DNA of 64,000 nucleotides from Acinetobacter sp. UBA3106 (GTDB lineage Bacteria; Pseudomonadota; Gammaproteobacteria; Pseudomonadales; Moraxellaceae). Positions 35,368 through 44,323 of this stretch are shown here, piece after piece (position 1 is the first letter of the stretch; each line of letters starts with the position of its first letter). The position numbers were made by a program, and so were the translations under genes. The DNA lies in contig DFAM01000016.1 in the NCBI GenBank assembly GCA_002365595.1, positions 109,360 through 173,359 on the forward strand, read 5' to 3'. Under the pieces are notes generated by a model that was given only the letters and a program-made list of their open reading frames with translations, did no database searches and had not been told where the DNA came from.

Positions 35368-35619
35368 TTATTTCTTCATATCAAAACGGTCTGCATTCAT
35401 TACTTTTGTCCATGCAGCAATAAAGTCTCTCACAAATTTTTCTTTGTTGTCGTCTTGCGCATACACTTCTGCGTAAGAGCGCAGAATCGAGTTAGAACCA
35501 CGGAAGGTACGAGCGCTATCCCATGCAGTTGCAATCAGTTCAGCAGAAGTTAAACCACTATTTAATAATTGTGCTTTTAAATCTGCCACTTCCGCATCAG
35601 TCAAAGTGTAATCCACAGT
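35368..35619 (-). pseudogene. katG: Catalase-peroxidase (katG) remnant with 5' and internal deletions
   Basis: The 84-codon frame reads VDYTLTDAEVADLKAQLLNS...AWDSARTFRG and then jumps to SNSILRSYAEVYAQDD...FVRDFIAAWTKVMNADRFD. Both pieces are KatG C-terminal-half sequence, but in the full enzyme they are separated by roughly 200 residues. The whole N-terminal domain with the haem site is missing, and the frame has no proper start (TTG, with a stop a few codons upstream). The join falls on GGTTCT, shared by both ends, which fits a microhomology deletion. The remnant is non-functional as a catalase. Confidence 0.88.
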
Positions 35620-35876
35620 CAAATGATTATTGTGAGAAACCGTTTAAAAATATTTAATCTATTAGCAAAATATCTGTTTTTTATGACAATACAAAACAAG
35701 TTATATGAATGAAAATGATCGAAAAAGCCTATTCCAAGGTCGGTTTAAAGGCAGAATTATTTGACCTGCAAAAGATGAGCTAAAAATTTAAAAACCGCAT
35801 GTTCAATCCATGAAAAAAAGAAGCATGCTTTGACTTTTTAAATGATATTTTTTATCAGAAAGAGTTTGCTATAGTG

Positions 35877-36350
35877 ATGCTAAAACAAGCCAGAATAAAT
35901 CCGGTCATGACCCATCACATCGCCACAATAATTCAAAAGCATAACATTGTCTTGTTTGACGCTGTCTGTGTGATTTGTAATGGTTGGGCAAAATTTCTGA
36001 TCAAGCATGATCGACAGGCAAAATTTAAACTGGTTTCCGCACAATCGGCATTGGGTGAACAAATTCTGCACTATTACGGCATGTCCACCATGCACTACAC
36101 CACCATGGTGGTGATTCTGAATGGACAGCTGTACACTGAATCAACCGCTTTACTCAAAGTTATGCAGCAATTAGGACTGCCTTTCTCATTGATGAATGCA
36201 GGCTATTTCATCCCGCGCCCCATCCGGGATTTTCTCTACCGCCGTGTCGCACTCAACCGTTATTGGTTGTTTGGTCAAACTAATCAATGCTTAATCCATT
36301 CTGCTGGAAACCGACAGCATTTTCTGGAACAGGCCATTCGTGAACCATAA
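35877..36350 (+). CDS. DCC family thiol-disulfide oxidoreductase-like protein (DUF393)
   Basis: The protein carries the DxxCxxC signature as FDAVCVICN near residue 26, followed by a thioredoxin-like core (FKLVSAQSALGEQIL) and FLYRRVALNRYWLFG, all DCC-family marks. The role is probably redox, though substrates are unknown. I start at ATG 35877. The final codons overlap the next gene. Confidence 0.82.
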   Translation: MLKQARINPVMTHHIATIIQKHNIVLFDAVCVICNGWAKFLIKHDRQAKFKLVSAQSALGEQILHYYGMSTMHYTTMVVILNGQLYTESTALLKVMQQLGLPFSLMNAGYFIPRPIRDFLYRRVALNRYWLFGQTNQCLIHSAGNRQHFLEQAIREP

Positions 36351-36741
36351 GCTTCCATTAGAAAAACCGCTTCAGCTCATTCAGATCACGCTTGCTGCAC
36401 TTTGGATTTATCAGGGTTTGATACCCAAAATTGTGTTTCAGTCGGCTGCTGAAATCGCCATCTGGCAGAGCATGGGTTTAGAGCTTCATCTGGCAAAAAT
36501 AGGCGTTGCCCTCTCGGGCATCATTGAAATGATGTTTGGCTGTAGTTTTCTGCTTTGGCAAAGAGCCATTCTTATCCATCAGCTGAATATCTTGGGCTTG
36601 AGTGGATTATTGGTGCTGATTATGGTCACAAATCCCTTGCAACTCACCACTGCATTTAATCCAGTGGTGATGAATATTGCCCTGATCGCCCTTTCAATGC
36701 TGGCCATTCAACTGTTAAGGCTGAGCCAACAGTCAGCTTAA
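36340..36741 (+). CDS. DoxX-like membrane protein
   Basis: A 133-residue protein with four hydrophobic segments (about 12-30, 48-72, 79-97, 104-125), in the arrangement of DoxX-like proteins (ALWIYQGLIPKIVFQS, GIIEMMFGCSFLLW). It starts at GTG 36340, inside the last codons of the DCC gene, so its translation is coupled to it. DoxX-like and DCC-type proteins next to each other suggest a membrane redox pair (inference). Confidence 0.75.
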   Translation: MNHKLPLEKPLQLIQITLAALWIYQGLIPKIVFQSAAEIAIWQSMGLELHLAKIGVALSGIIEMMFGCSFLLWQRAILIHQLNILGLSGLLVLIMVTNPLQLTTAFNPVVMNIALIALSMLAIQLLRLSQQSA

Positions 36742-36776
36742 AACTGTCATCTTTAAAAAAATCATCTTAAACAAGA

Positions 36777-37838
36777 TCAAACCACCAGACGGCGCCCTTC
36801 ACGAACGCAGTAAAACGGCGTCATCAATTTGGAGGTATTTTTCATCGCCACTTTTAAATCAATCTCAGGCTGTTCGCGACTTTCATCGGTCAGCTGAAAG
36901 GTTCGATAATGAATCGCCAGTGAACACTTTGAATGTAAATCCTGATGCGCCTGAAAAGCCTCCTGCGGATTCATGTGCATATAACTCATCAGCTCACGCG
37001 GCTCGTAGGCGCCAATCGGCAACAAAGATACACGCGGTCGACCTAACCGGCTTTGAATTTCCTTAAAATGGGGTGAATAGCCAGTATCTCCGGCAAAGAA
37101 ACAATGATCTTGCCCGGCAAGCACTGAAAAACCGCCCCACAGTGCCCGGCTGTGATCGCGCAAACCCCGGCCGGAAAAATGTTGTGCCGGAGTATAGATA
37201 ATTTTTAAATCATGCAATAAGGACGATTGCCACCAGTCCATTTCCAGCACATGGAAACTTTTCGGCAAATACCAGGCGTTGCCCAGTCCGGTGTAAATCG
37301 GCATGGCAAATTTATTATGCAGCCATTCCAGACTGGCCAGATCCATATGGTCATAATGATTATGACTGAGCAGCACCGCATGGATGGTCGGCAGTTCTTC
37401 TAGAGCAATTCCCGCAGGAATGACCCGTTTCGGACCTTTGCCCTGCTTCGGACTGGCATATTCACACCAGACCGGATCGGTGAGCAGGTTATACGGCCCA
37501 ATCTGTAAAAGTACCGTGGCATGCCCGACAAACCACACTTGCCAATCGTCAATGCTGGCCTCGGGACGATCTTGTGGAAGTGCCCGTTTGGTGGCATGGA
37601 ATTCGGCACGTTCTTTATCAATATCGACATTCCAGGTGGATGATTTTCGGCTGAGCAGCCATTTGATCATATCGGCGCGGCCAGGTCCTTCCGGTCGAGG
37701 TAAAGCATTGACGAATCGCTCACCATTATGATGATTCGAATGCATAAACTGAAATGAAGGCTGACGCCAGGTATGTGACCAGCATGTTTTGGTCGGGAGT
37801 TGAAAGTGTAATTGCTCAGGCTTCTGCTTCATGTACAT
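36777..37838 (-). CDS. Metallo-beta-lactamase fold hydrolase, NAPE-PLD-like
   Basis: The metal-binding motif is LLSHNHYDHMDLASL (HxHxDH), with further ligands in YTPAQHFSGRG, FFAGDTGYSPHF and LAIHYRTFQ. FVGHATVLLQIGPYNLLTDPVW is the usual strand before the active site in N-acyl-phosphatidylethanolamine phospholipase D-like and UlaG-like enzymes. Length 353 aa fits. ATG 37838 or ATG 37832 could be the start. Substrate unknown, possibly a phospholipid. Confidence 0.85.
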   Translation of the reverse strand: MYMKQKPEQLHFQLPTKTCWSHTWRQPSFQFMHSNHHNGERFVNALPRPEGPGRADMIKWLLSRKSSTWNVDIDKERAEFHATKRALPQDRPEASIDDWQVWFVGHATVLLQIGPYNLLTDPVWCEYASPKQGKGPKRVIPAGIALEELPTIHAVLLSHNHYDHMDLASLEWLHNKFAMPIYTGLGNAWYLPKSFHVLEMDWWQSSLLHDLKIIYTPAQHFSGRGLRDHSRALWGGFSVLAGQDHCFFAGDTGYSPHFKEIQSRLGRPRVSLLPIGAYEPRELMSYMHMNPQEAFQAHQDLHSKCSLAIHYRTFQLTDESREQPEIDLKVAMKNTSKLMTPFYCVREGRRLVV

Positions 37839-37907
37839 TCAATTTCTTAGAGTGACCTAAACATTCAAAATCCGATATTTTGAATGTTGCGCCATATATA
37901 TCACGTT

Positions 37908-38846
37908 TTATTCCAAACGTCCTTTCATACGTTCCAACCACACCTGTTTAGTTTGCGGTTTGATAAACAATGCCACAATTTCTGGATGAATCTGTTTGAT
38001 TTTCGCTTCAATTCTGTTGACACAAGCTTCAATGTCATCCGAACTTAAATTGTCTTCAAACTCAAGACTTAACGATGCCAGCACCTGATGCGCACCGATC
38101 TGTTCAGTCAGCACACCATTGGCCGACTGTACCGCCTCATCTTCCTGAGCTATCAGCAAGATATCATTGCGTAACAGTGGATCAGCCGTTTCACCCAGCA
38201 ATAAGCCCTTGGTTTCACGGGCTAATAAAATAGCAGATACTGCCAGTACAATACCAATCAAGATAGAAGCCACACCATCCAGTTCGGGAATATTTAAGGC
38301 GTGAGCCAGATAAATCCCGATCAAGGCAATAAACAGGCCACATAAAGCGGCTGTATCTTCAAACAGAACGGTAAAGGTGGTGGGGTCTTTGCTGCGGCGA
38401 AAAGCCTCGAAGTAACCTTGCTCACCTTTGATCTTGCGAAAAGCTTTTAGCGCTACAAACCAGGAGATGCCTTCACATACAATGGCAATGCTTAAAACAA
38501 TATAGTTAATAGTAGGATTCTGCATTTCTTCAGGCTGCAACACGTGCTGTATACCCTGATAAATCGACACAATGGCACCCAAAGCAAAGACCATTAACGC
38601 CACAATAAAGGCCCAGAAATACAGTTCACGTCCATAACCAAACGGGTGCCTGACATTGGCGGGCTGTTGCGATTTCTTCATGCCGTAAAGCAGCAAAATT
38701 TCGTTCAATGTGTCCACAACCGAGTGAATTGCCTCACTGAGCATGGCCGAACTATTGGTGATATATGCCGCGACAAACTTGACCAAAGCAATCGCCAGAT
38801 TACCTGCCAGTGCCGCATAAACTACTATCTTATTCGAATCAGACAT
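37908..38846 (-). CDS. Cation diffusion facilitator (CDF) family transporter
   Basis: A 312-residue transporter with about six membrane helices and a C-terminal cytoplasmic domain. The metal-site motif HSVVDTLNE (HxxxD) lies in helix 2 and FEDTAALCGLFIALIGIYLAHALNIPELDGVASILIG forms the helix 5 region. It resembles the SLC30A9-like branch. Zn, Fe or Mn export is possible; specificity cannot be read. Confidence 0.87.
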   Translation of the reverse strand: MSDSNKIVVYAALAGNLAIALVKFVAAYITNSSAMLSEAIHSVVDTLNEILLLYGMKKSQQPANVRHPFGYGRELYFWAFIVALMVFALGAIVSIYQGIQHVLQPEEMQNPTINYIVLSIAIVCEGISWFVALKAFRKIKGEQGYFEAFRRSKDPTTFTVLFEDTAALCGLFIALIGIYLAHALNIPELDGVASILIGIVLAVSAILLARETKGLLLGETADPLLRNDILLIAQEDEAVQSANGVLTEQIGAHQVLASLSLEFEDNLSSDDIEACVNRIEAKIKQIHPEIVALFIKPQTKQVWLERMKGRLE

Positions 38847-39076
38847 TCAAATTTGTCCTAAGCATTTTTTGCCAAGCCTTATTGTTATCAAATAGATCTA
38901 TTTGATTTTACAACTTATTCCATACTACCCAATGTCATTGTTCTAGTTGTTTATGCTTTTGTTGTTTTTAGCGCAACTGTTGATTGTTTCGCCAGTTAAT
39001 TTTTAGATAGGTCATGTGAAAAACTGCCGTGAAATACCAGACATTTTTCTTGATTCAGCCAAATTCCAATCTAAGC

Positions 39077-39104
39077 AAAAAAGGAAGCCGAAGCTTCCTT
39101 TTTT
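39077..39104. terminator. Terminator after the EamA transporter gene
   Basis: AAAAAAGGAAGC and GCTTCCTTTTTT form a 12-bp stem with a CGAA tetraloop. It follows the stop at 39126 on the minus strand. Confidence 0.88.
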
Positions 39105-39125
39105 CATCTTGTTTGTCCTGCAATA

Positions 39126-40028
39126 TTAACGCAGTTTAGAAAAATACTGCTCTCGCCATTCTTTCCAGAAATACATCACAATCCCGCACATCACCACCGC
39201 AATGCCGATAAAAGCATTCGGACTGATATGTTCACTGTTCAGGGTTGCTCCCAACACCAAGGCAATTACCGGCGTCATGACATTACTTAACGACACGGTC
39301 GAGGCATTCAAGCGTTTAATCAGCCAGAAGTAGCACAGCATCGCCACGATGGATGACATGATCATGGTGAAGACAAAGCCAATCATGGCACGTCCACTTG
39401 GCATAGCCGTTGGAAAATGCTGCCAAATAAACGGAATAATTAGCATCGAACCTAAAGCAGAGACAATCAATGAACCGGTCGCCTGAGACATCGGTTTCAG
39501 TGGCGCATTAATCTGTTTAACCCAGAAGATCGAGCTGATATAAGACACCATACTGATCAGCATCAATACTACACCCCAGGGATTAATCTTGCTGTCTGCC
39601 GAGTCGGCAAAGACAAAGGTCAGGCCTGAAACCGCAATCGCCATACCCAACCATTGCAGTGCAATCAGCTTTTGCGTTTTTAAAATCACATGCCCAATCA
39701 AGCCGGCAATTAAAGGTGAAAAACCAAAAATCAGCGCCATTAAACCTGAAGTCAGATAATTCGCTGCAAGATAGATAAACAGCTGTGCACCAATTAAATT
39801 CAGACTCCCCGCGACATAACTTTTTAAAGAAGTCTGATCAAACGGCAACGGGTCACGCATCAGCTTTAAAAGGAACAAAGCGATAATGGATGCGCCAAAA
39901 TAACGGATGATCAGCACCCACATCGGGTGAATCTCCTGCACGCTCCAGACAATCGCCAGCGGAGTCATCGCCCAGATAAGTACCAGTAAAGCGTAAATAC
40001 TTGCCGTGACCGGCAATGATGATTTCAT
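39126..40028 (-). CDS. EamA/DMT family transporter
   Basis: Ten hydrophobic helices in two repeats of five, with LVLIWAMTPLAIVWSVQEIHPMWVLIIRYFGAS at the start and a second repeat from about residue 150 (WGVVLMLISMVSYISSIFWVKQ). This is the drug/metabolite exporter pattern. Substrate unknown. Confidence 0.88.
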   Translation of the reverse strand: MKSSLPVTASIYALLVLIWAMTPLAIVWSVQEIHPMWVLIIRYFGASIIALFLLKLMRDPLPFDQTSLKSYVAGSLNLIGAQLFIYLAANYLTSGLMALIFGFSPLIAGLIGHVILKTQKLIALQWLGMAIAVSGLTFVFADSADSKINPWGVVLMLISMVSYISSIFWVKQINAPLKPMSQATGSLIVSALGSMLIIPFIWQHFPTAMPSGRAMIGFVFTMIMSSIVAMLCYFWLIKRLNASTVSLSNVMTPVIALVLGATLNSEHISPNAFIGIAVVMCGIVMYFWKEWREQYFSKLR

Positions 40029-40160
40029 TTCATTCTCAAATTTGATTGTTCTAACTACTCAACCTGAAACCCACTATTCAGGTCTGGAGCTACTCGCACA
40101 GCTAGTGACTAATAAAGTTTAAGACAAACTATTGTCCTTCCCTTTATCGACTACATTGGA

Positions 40161-40251
40161 GGCGGCATGGATGCCGCCGCTAAACTGGGATATATGAACA
40201 TATCCTCAGTTTAGCAAAAGATTTTTGTCACTTTTGATCTCTCAAAAGTGA
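40161..40251. repeat. Three-hairpin intergenic element, copy B
   Basis: Stem 1 GGCGGCA/TGCCGCC (40161-40178, loop TGGA); stem 2 GCTAAACTG+GGATA with TATCC, one bulged T and CAGTTTAGC (40179-40215); stem 3 TCACTTTTG/CAAAAGTGA (40228-40251, 6-base loop). Compared with copy A every stem difference is matched on the other arm. It lies in the 355-base gap between the start of the EamA gene and the end of hcaD, where I see no gene. Confidence 0.85.
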
Positions 40252-40329
40252 GGCATTACCTACGCAAAGTAATACAAACCAAAACTGAAACTTGAGGTAG
40301 TGATCATATAGATAATATTCGATAAACAT

Positions 40330-40364
40330 AAAAAAACAGACCTATGCAAAACATAGGTCTGTCC
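40330..40364 (-). terminator. Terminator at the end of the hca operon
   Basis: ACAGACCTATG and CATAGGTCTGT form an 11-bp stem with a 4-base loop; on the minus strand it is followed by a T-run. It is 20 bases past the hcaD stop. Confidence 0.9.
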
Positions 40365-40383
40365 AAAAATATCTCAACAAAAC

Positions 40384-41616
40384 TTAAGCAATTTTGCGTA
40401 AGTCTTGTGCGATATCTAAATGTTTTTCAGCTTCAAAAGCGGTATTTTTGCTGATCATTTTCTTCAAATGACGCATTTCTTTTGCGGCATTGACCGTAAT
40501 ACCCGCAACGATTAGACCATCCGTTACACCGTACATCACGAATGAATTGTCTGCACCTTTGGCTGCATCCATTTCACCACGGATCTGCCACTCAGCTGCT
40601 GCCATATCACCAACAAACTGGAAGTTGATATTCAGCTGATCAGTCCAGAACCAGGCCGGATTAGCTTTCGGATGTTCAACGCCCATCACGTGACGTGCGA
40701 AAATGCCTGCCTGCAGGTTGGCATTTTCCCAGGTTTCAACGCGGCGGTGATTACCACAGTCACGAAGCTGAGTCGCCACGTCGCCTGCTGCATAAATGTC
40801 AGCATTCGAGGTTTGGCAATGTTCATTGACTTTAATCGCGACATCAACGTCCAGACCTGCATCTACCGCAAGCTGTGCGTTTGGCACAATCCCGATCCCG
40901 TAAACCACCGCGTCGGCATGAAGTTGTTCACCACCCTCAAGGCTAACCACAACTTCTTCACCCTCTAAACGGCAATCTGCAATTGCAGTTGAAAGACGGA
41001 CATCCACACCATTTTGACGATGTTGCTCAAGCAGAAATTCACTCAAGATACGTGGTGAACAACGGCCCATCACCATAGGACCCATTTCAATCACAGTCAC
41101 CTGACAGTCTTTGAAACGTGCAGATGATGCTAACTCAAGACCGATTACACCACCACCGATCAGAATCAAACGGCGGCCCGGTTGAAGCACAGGAACCAGC
41201 GCTTGAGAATCTTCAAGGTTACGTAGCGTATAAACGTGTTTACCCAAAGCATCGAAGTTCGGTAAACGGCGTGCTGCACCACCGGTAGCAAGAAGCAGCT
41301 TGTCATAAGCAATAACGTCGCCATTTTTAAGTTCAACCGTTTTCGCGTCGGCATTGATTTTCACCACACCATTACCGCGAATATGCTCAACGCCTAAATC
41401 TGCCAGTTTTTGTTCTGACAGAATTTCGATTTTAGTGTCTTCTGGTTTTAGAATCACGTCTTTAGACAAAGGCGGACGTTCATAAGGCAGATGTGTTTCA
41501 TCACCCACCAAAATGATTTTGCCTTCGTATTTGTTGGCACGGAGTTCTAAAATGGCGCTAGCACCAGCTTGACCAGCACCGACGATCACGATGGTTTCGA
41601 TAGCATTTTGGCTCAT
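40384..41616 (-). CDS. hcaD: 3-phenylpropionate/cinnamate dioxygenase ferredoxin-NAD(+) reductase
   Basis: A 410-residue FAD-dependent reductase that passes electrons from NADH to the ferredoxin HcaC. The FAD loop is IVGAGQAGASA (about residues 11-21), the NAD loop is LILIGGGVIGLELASSA, and YAAGDVAT is the late FAD motif. The PYERPPLSKDV block is typical of ring-hydroxylating dioxygenase reductases. ATG 41616 has AAGGA 8 bases upstream; the frame is open further but without similarity. It is the last gene of hcaE-F-C-B-mhpB-hcaD, which explains its partner assignment. Confidence 0.9.
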   Translation of the reverse strand: MSQNAIETIVIVGAGQAGASAILELRANKYEGKIILVGDETHLPYERPPLSKDVILKPEDTKIEILSEQKLADLGVEHIRGNGVVKINADAKTVELKNGDVIAYDKLLLATGGAARRLPNFDALGKHVYTLRNLEDSQALVPVLQPGRRLILIGGGVIGLELASSARFKDCQVTVIEMGPMVMGRCSPRILSEFLLEQHRQNGVDVRLSTAIADCRLEGEEVVVSLEGGEQLHADAVVYGIGIVPNAQLAVDAGLDVDVAIKVNEHCQTSNADIYAAGDVATQLRDCGNHRRVETWENANLQAGIFARHVMGVEHPKANPAWFWTDQLNINFQFVGDMAAAEWQIRGEMDAAKGADNSFVMYGVTDGLIVAGITVNAAKEMRHLKKMISKNTAFEAEKHLDIAQDLRKIA

Positions 41617-41627
41617 GGGTTTAATCC

Positions 41628-42590
41628 TTATTTCAATTCTGCAGATACGATGCCGAAGCCCGCAATCCACTCACTAATGTCTTCGTAGCAGTGAGTTGTC
41701 ATTTCGTACTCACCCACTTCATGTAATGCAGCAAATGCAGCCATCCAGGAACGGACTTCCTGACCACCGCGACCACCTTCAACACGAATTTCAGCTTCGG
41801 TCATCGCTTCAATGGCGGCAAAGTCTGCTTTGGCAAACGTTTCCAGCAATGCGCGATCCCACTCAGGGTTCAACGGTACTGCAACAGATTTATCACCTGC
41901 TGCCAGTTTCTGACCCACAGCAATAATCTTGGACTGACGTGCGTTACGTGCTTCAGCAGTTGGGTTACGACCTGCAATCAGGAACTCTTCCACTTCTGGT
42001 GGTACAGAACCCATTTGCGGAGTCGGTGGATCGTGTGAAAGACCACCGGTACCCAAAACAAGCACACGCTCATTTTCAAGGTTTAAAGACTTGATGAACT
42101 GACCAACTGCACGACCCAAAGCCACAGTACGCTTGGTGGTTGGCATTGGTGCTGCAGCACCATTGATAAATACTGGAATGGTTGGGTAACGATCCAGCTG
42201 ACCGCCACACAAGAAATGTAAAGGCTGAGTCACACCATGGTCGGCTTGCATACGATATGAATAAGCAACATCAACACCTTCATCCAGCACGCGACGAACC
42301 AGGTTCAGCGCTGTTTCTTCAGGTACATTGATTTTGGCATTGTCTTTACCATAATCCCAATCGCCTGCTGCTGTGGCACGAATGCCGACACAGAAACTTG
42401 GCATCAGGTCATAGAAGAAGCCATTAAAATGGTCAGGACCAAAAGTGATGATCAGGGTTGGGTCGTAAGCTTTGACTTCCGCAGCAAGCTTTTCAAACGC
42501 ATCACGAACAGCTTGTTCTTGACGTTGTTCTTGCGGTGAAGCAAATTCCATTAATGGGCTGTGCGAAGCACAAATAAGTTTAACGGCCAT
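41628..42590 (-). CDS. mhpB: 2,3-dihydroxyphenylpropionate/2,3-dihydroxycinnamate 1,2-dioxygenase
   Basis: A class III (LigB-type) extradiol dioxygenase that opens the catechol ring. The start CASHSPLMEF, the middle ITFGPDHFNGFFYDLMPSFCVG, and histidines near residue 118 (MQADHGVTQPLHF) and residue 186 (GTGGLSHDPPTPQMG) correspond to the MhpB active-site residues. At 320 aa it is slightly longer than E. coli MhpB. It is inserted in the hca operon between hcaB and hcaD, whereas E. coli keeps it in the mhp operon. Confidence 0.92.
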   Translation of the reverse strand: MAVKLICASHSPLMEFASPQEQRQEQAVRDAFEKLAAEVKAYDPTLIITFGPDHFNGFFYDLMPSFCVGIRATAAGDWDYGKDNAKINVPEETALNLVRRVLDEGVDVAYSYRMQADHGVTQPLHFLCGGQLDRYPTIPVFINGAAAPMPTTKRTVALGRAVGQFIKSLNLENERVLVLGTGGLSHDPPTPQMGSVPPEVEEFLIAGRNPTAEARNARQSKIIAVGQKLAAGDKSVAVPLNPEWDRALLETFAKADFAAIEAMTEAEIRVEGGRGGQEVRSWMAAFAALHEVGEYEMTTHCYEDISEWIAGFGIVSAELK

Positions 42591-42660
42591 GAGAGACTCC
42601 AGAACGGAAGGTAGCCCAGAACAGGCTACCGAGTAAGTCCATTACATTTCAGACTGAATT

Positions 42661-43476
42661 TTATTCGTCAAAGAAACCTGCACGTGGCTGACGTAAACCA
42701 CGAATACCCAGACCACATTCAGCGTTAATTAAAACACCGGTCAAAGGACGGTTGTTTTGACGAGATGCCAACAGCACGTATGAACCAGTCATATCTTCCG
42801 GTTCAGGCAAGAAGTTCAGTGGCATGCCACGTGCAATTTTCTCAGGATCACGCGCATCAAGCAGACCAAGATTTTCCTGACCCAGTGATGCCGCACCTTT
42901 GATATTGACATTCATACCTGATGGCGCAACCGCGTTCACTCGTACTTTAGGCGCAAGCTCATAAGCCAGTTCTTTCATAATCCCGACACCGGCATGCTTG
43001 GATGCTGTGTATACAGGGCCTCCGCCTGCCGAGTACAGCGCAGAATTAGACAAAGTAAATATGATAGAACCTTCAGAAGCTATCAATGCATCCAGCGCAG
43101 CCTTCGCACCAAGAATTAAAGACTTGGTGTTAATGCCCATAATCTCGTCAAAGGCTTTTTCCAGCTGCTCACCAGAGGTATTGACGATATCAGCATAGTG
43201 ATCCCAGATACCGGCATTACCGACGAAACAGTCAAGTTTGCCAAAGCGCTCAACTGTTGCATTGACTGCGCGGACGTTGTCTTCATAGCTGGCTACGTCA
43301 CCGGCAATTGCTAAAACCCGATCACCGAAATGTTCTTTCAATGCATCAACTTTAGCCTGTGAACGTTGCAATACGGCAACTTGCGCACCCTCTTCAAGGA
43401 AACGCTCAACCAGTGCCCAGCCGAGTCCTGAACCACCACCCGTGATAAGTGCAACTTCGCCTTGTAGCCAACCCAT
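42661..43476 (-). CDS. hcaB: Phenylpropionate/cinnamate cis-dihydrodiol dehydrogenase
   Basis: A 271-residue short-chain dehydrogenase that oxidises the cis-dihydrodiol to the catechol with NAD. The cofactor motif TGGGSGLG is at residues 12-19, NAGIWDHYAD follows, and the catalytic YTASK is preceded by the Ser of TLSNSALYSAGG. The order HcaE-F-C-B sets its function; the family resembles biphenyl dihydrodiol dehydrogenases as well. Confidence 0.92.
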   Translation of the reverse strand: MGWLQGEVALITGGGSGLGWALVERFLEEGAQVAVLQRSQAKVDALKEHFGDRVLAIAGDVASYEDNVRAVNATVERFGKLDCFVGNAGIWDHYADIVNTSGEQLEKAFDEIMGINTKSLILGAKAALDALIASEGSIIFTLSNSALYSAGGGPVYTASKHAGVGIMKELAYELAPKVRVNAVAPSGMNVNIKGAASLGQENLGLLDARDPEKIARGMPLNFLPEPEDMTGSYVLLASRQNNRPLTGVLINAECGLGIRGLRQPRAGFFDE

Positions 43477-43478
43477 GA

Positions 43479-43805
43479 TTACTCTCCTGCCATCTCTACA
43501 AATAACTGACCATCTTCAACAATCACCGGGAAGGTTTTGATTGGATCAGTTGCTGGTAAACATAATGCTTCACCAGTTTTCAAACAGAAACGTGCTGAAT
43601 GAAGCGGGCACTCTACAGTACCGTCATCTTCCAGATAACCTTCTGACATAGAAGCGTTACCATGTGAACAACGGTCATTCATTGCAAAGAACTCACCGCC
43701 ATTGTTGAACACTGCAAGCGCTTCAATACCATTCACGCCGCAATCTACTTTCAATGCTTCGCCTTCGTCTAATTCATCAACTTGGCAAACAAAAATCTTA
43801 TTCAT
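43479..43805 (-). CDS. hcaC: Phenylpropionate/cinnamate dioxygenase Rieske ferredoxin
   Basis: A 108-residue Rieske ferredoxin carrying electrons from HcaD to HcaE. The [2Fe-2S] ligands are C46 and H48 (DRCSHGNAS) and C66 and H69 (ECPLHSARF). Its start overlaps the stop of hcaF by one base and its stop is 2 bases from hcaB, so the genes are tightly coupled. Confidence 0.93.
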   Translation of the reverse strand: MNKIFVCQVDELDEGEALKVDCGVNGIEALAVFNNGGEFFAMNDRCSHGNASMSEGYLEDDGTVECPLHSARFCLKTGEALCLPATDPIKTFPVIVEDGQLFVEMAGE

Positions 43806-44323
43806 TAGAAGAACACACTCAGGTTATGTGAGTTATAAGTCACCTGATCAAGGGTGATCTTACGGTTAAAGATCTGGAAACCTTGTTCAGTGTCGACTTT
43901 GCGGATCTTGTCGTGACGCTTACCACAGTAGATGGTGACATCTTTCTCTTTCTGGGTACGGTACAACAAGTACGTAACGTAAACGTCGTATTCACCTTCA
44001 GTCTCAGTTGGCTCAACGATCACGTTTGAAACCATATGAGTAGTACGTGAAGGAGGTTCTTCAGCCCATGCCATACCGGTTTCCAGACGCGCAACACGGC
44101 GTTCCAGCAAGTCTTTGGTATCGTTAAATACCCAAGTTGTCGGTGGCTCGATCGAACGACGACGGTCACGAGTTTGAGCGTTTGGTGTCGTACGTAGCGT
44201 ATAAGAAATATCTTCAGCCAGTACTGCTAACCAGTCGCGGAATTTCCAGTCGTCCAGCAATTTTGCTTCGCGATACAGGAACTGACTAATTTGGTGATGA
44301 AGTTCTAAGCTGATTTGACTCAT
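43805..44323 (-). CDS. hcaF: Phenylpropionate/cinnamate dioxygenase beta subunit
   Basis: A 172-residue beta subunit of the ring-hydroxylating oxygenase, the same length as E. coli HcaF. The family blocks QFLYREAKLLDDWKFRDWLAVLAEDISYTLRTT and SNVIVEPTETEGEYDVYVTYLLYRTQKEKD are present. It is structural rather than catalytic. It overlaps the end of hcaE by 4 bases. Confidence 0.93.
   Translation of the reverse strand: MSQISLELHHQISQFLYREAKLLDDWKFRDWLAVLAEDISYTLRTTPNAQTRDRRRSIEPPTTWVFNDTKDLLERRVARLETGMAWAEEPPSRTTHMVSNVIVEPTETEGEYDVYVTYLLYRTQKEKDVTIYCGKRHDKIRKVDTEQGFQIFNRKITLDQVTYNSHNLSVFF

Noticed and set aside
35640..35876. Short plus-strand frame MNENDRKSLFQGRFKGRII in the gap before the DCC gene
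   Set aside because: Only 19 codons, no convincing ribosome-binding site, no known match.
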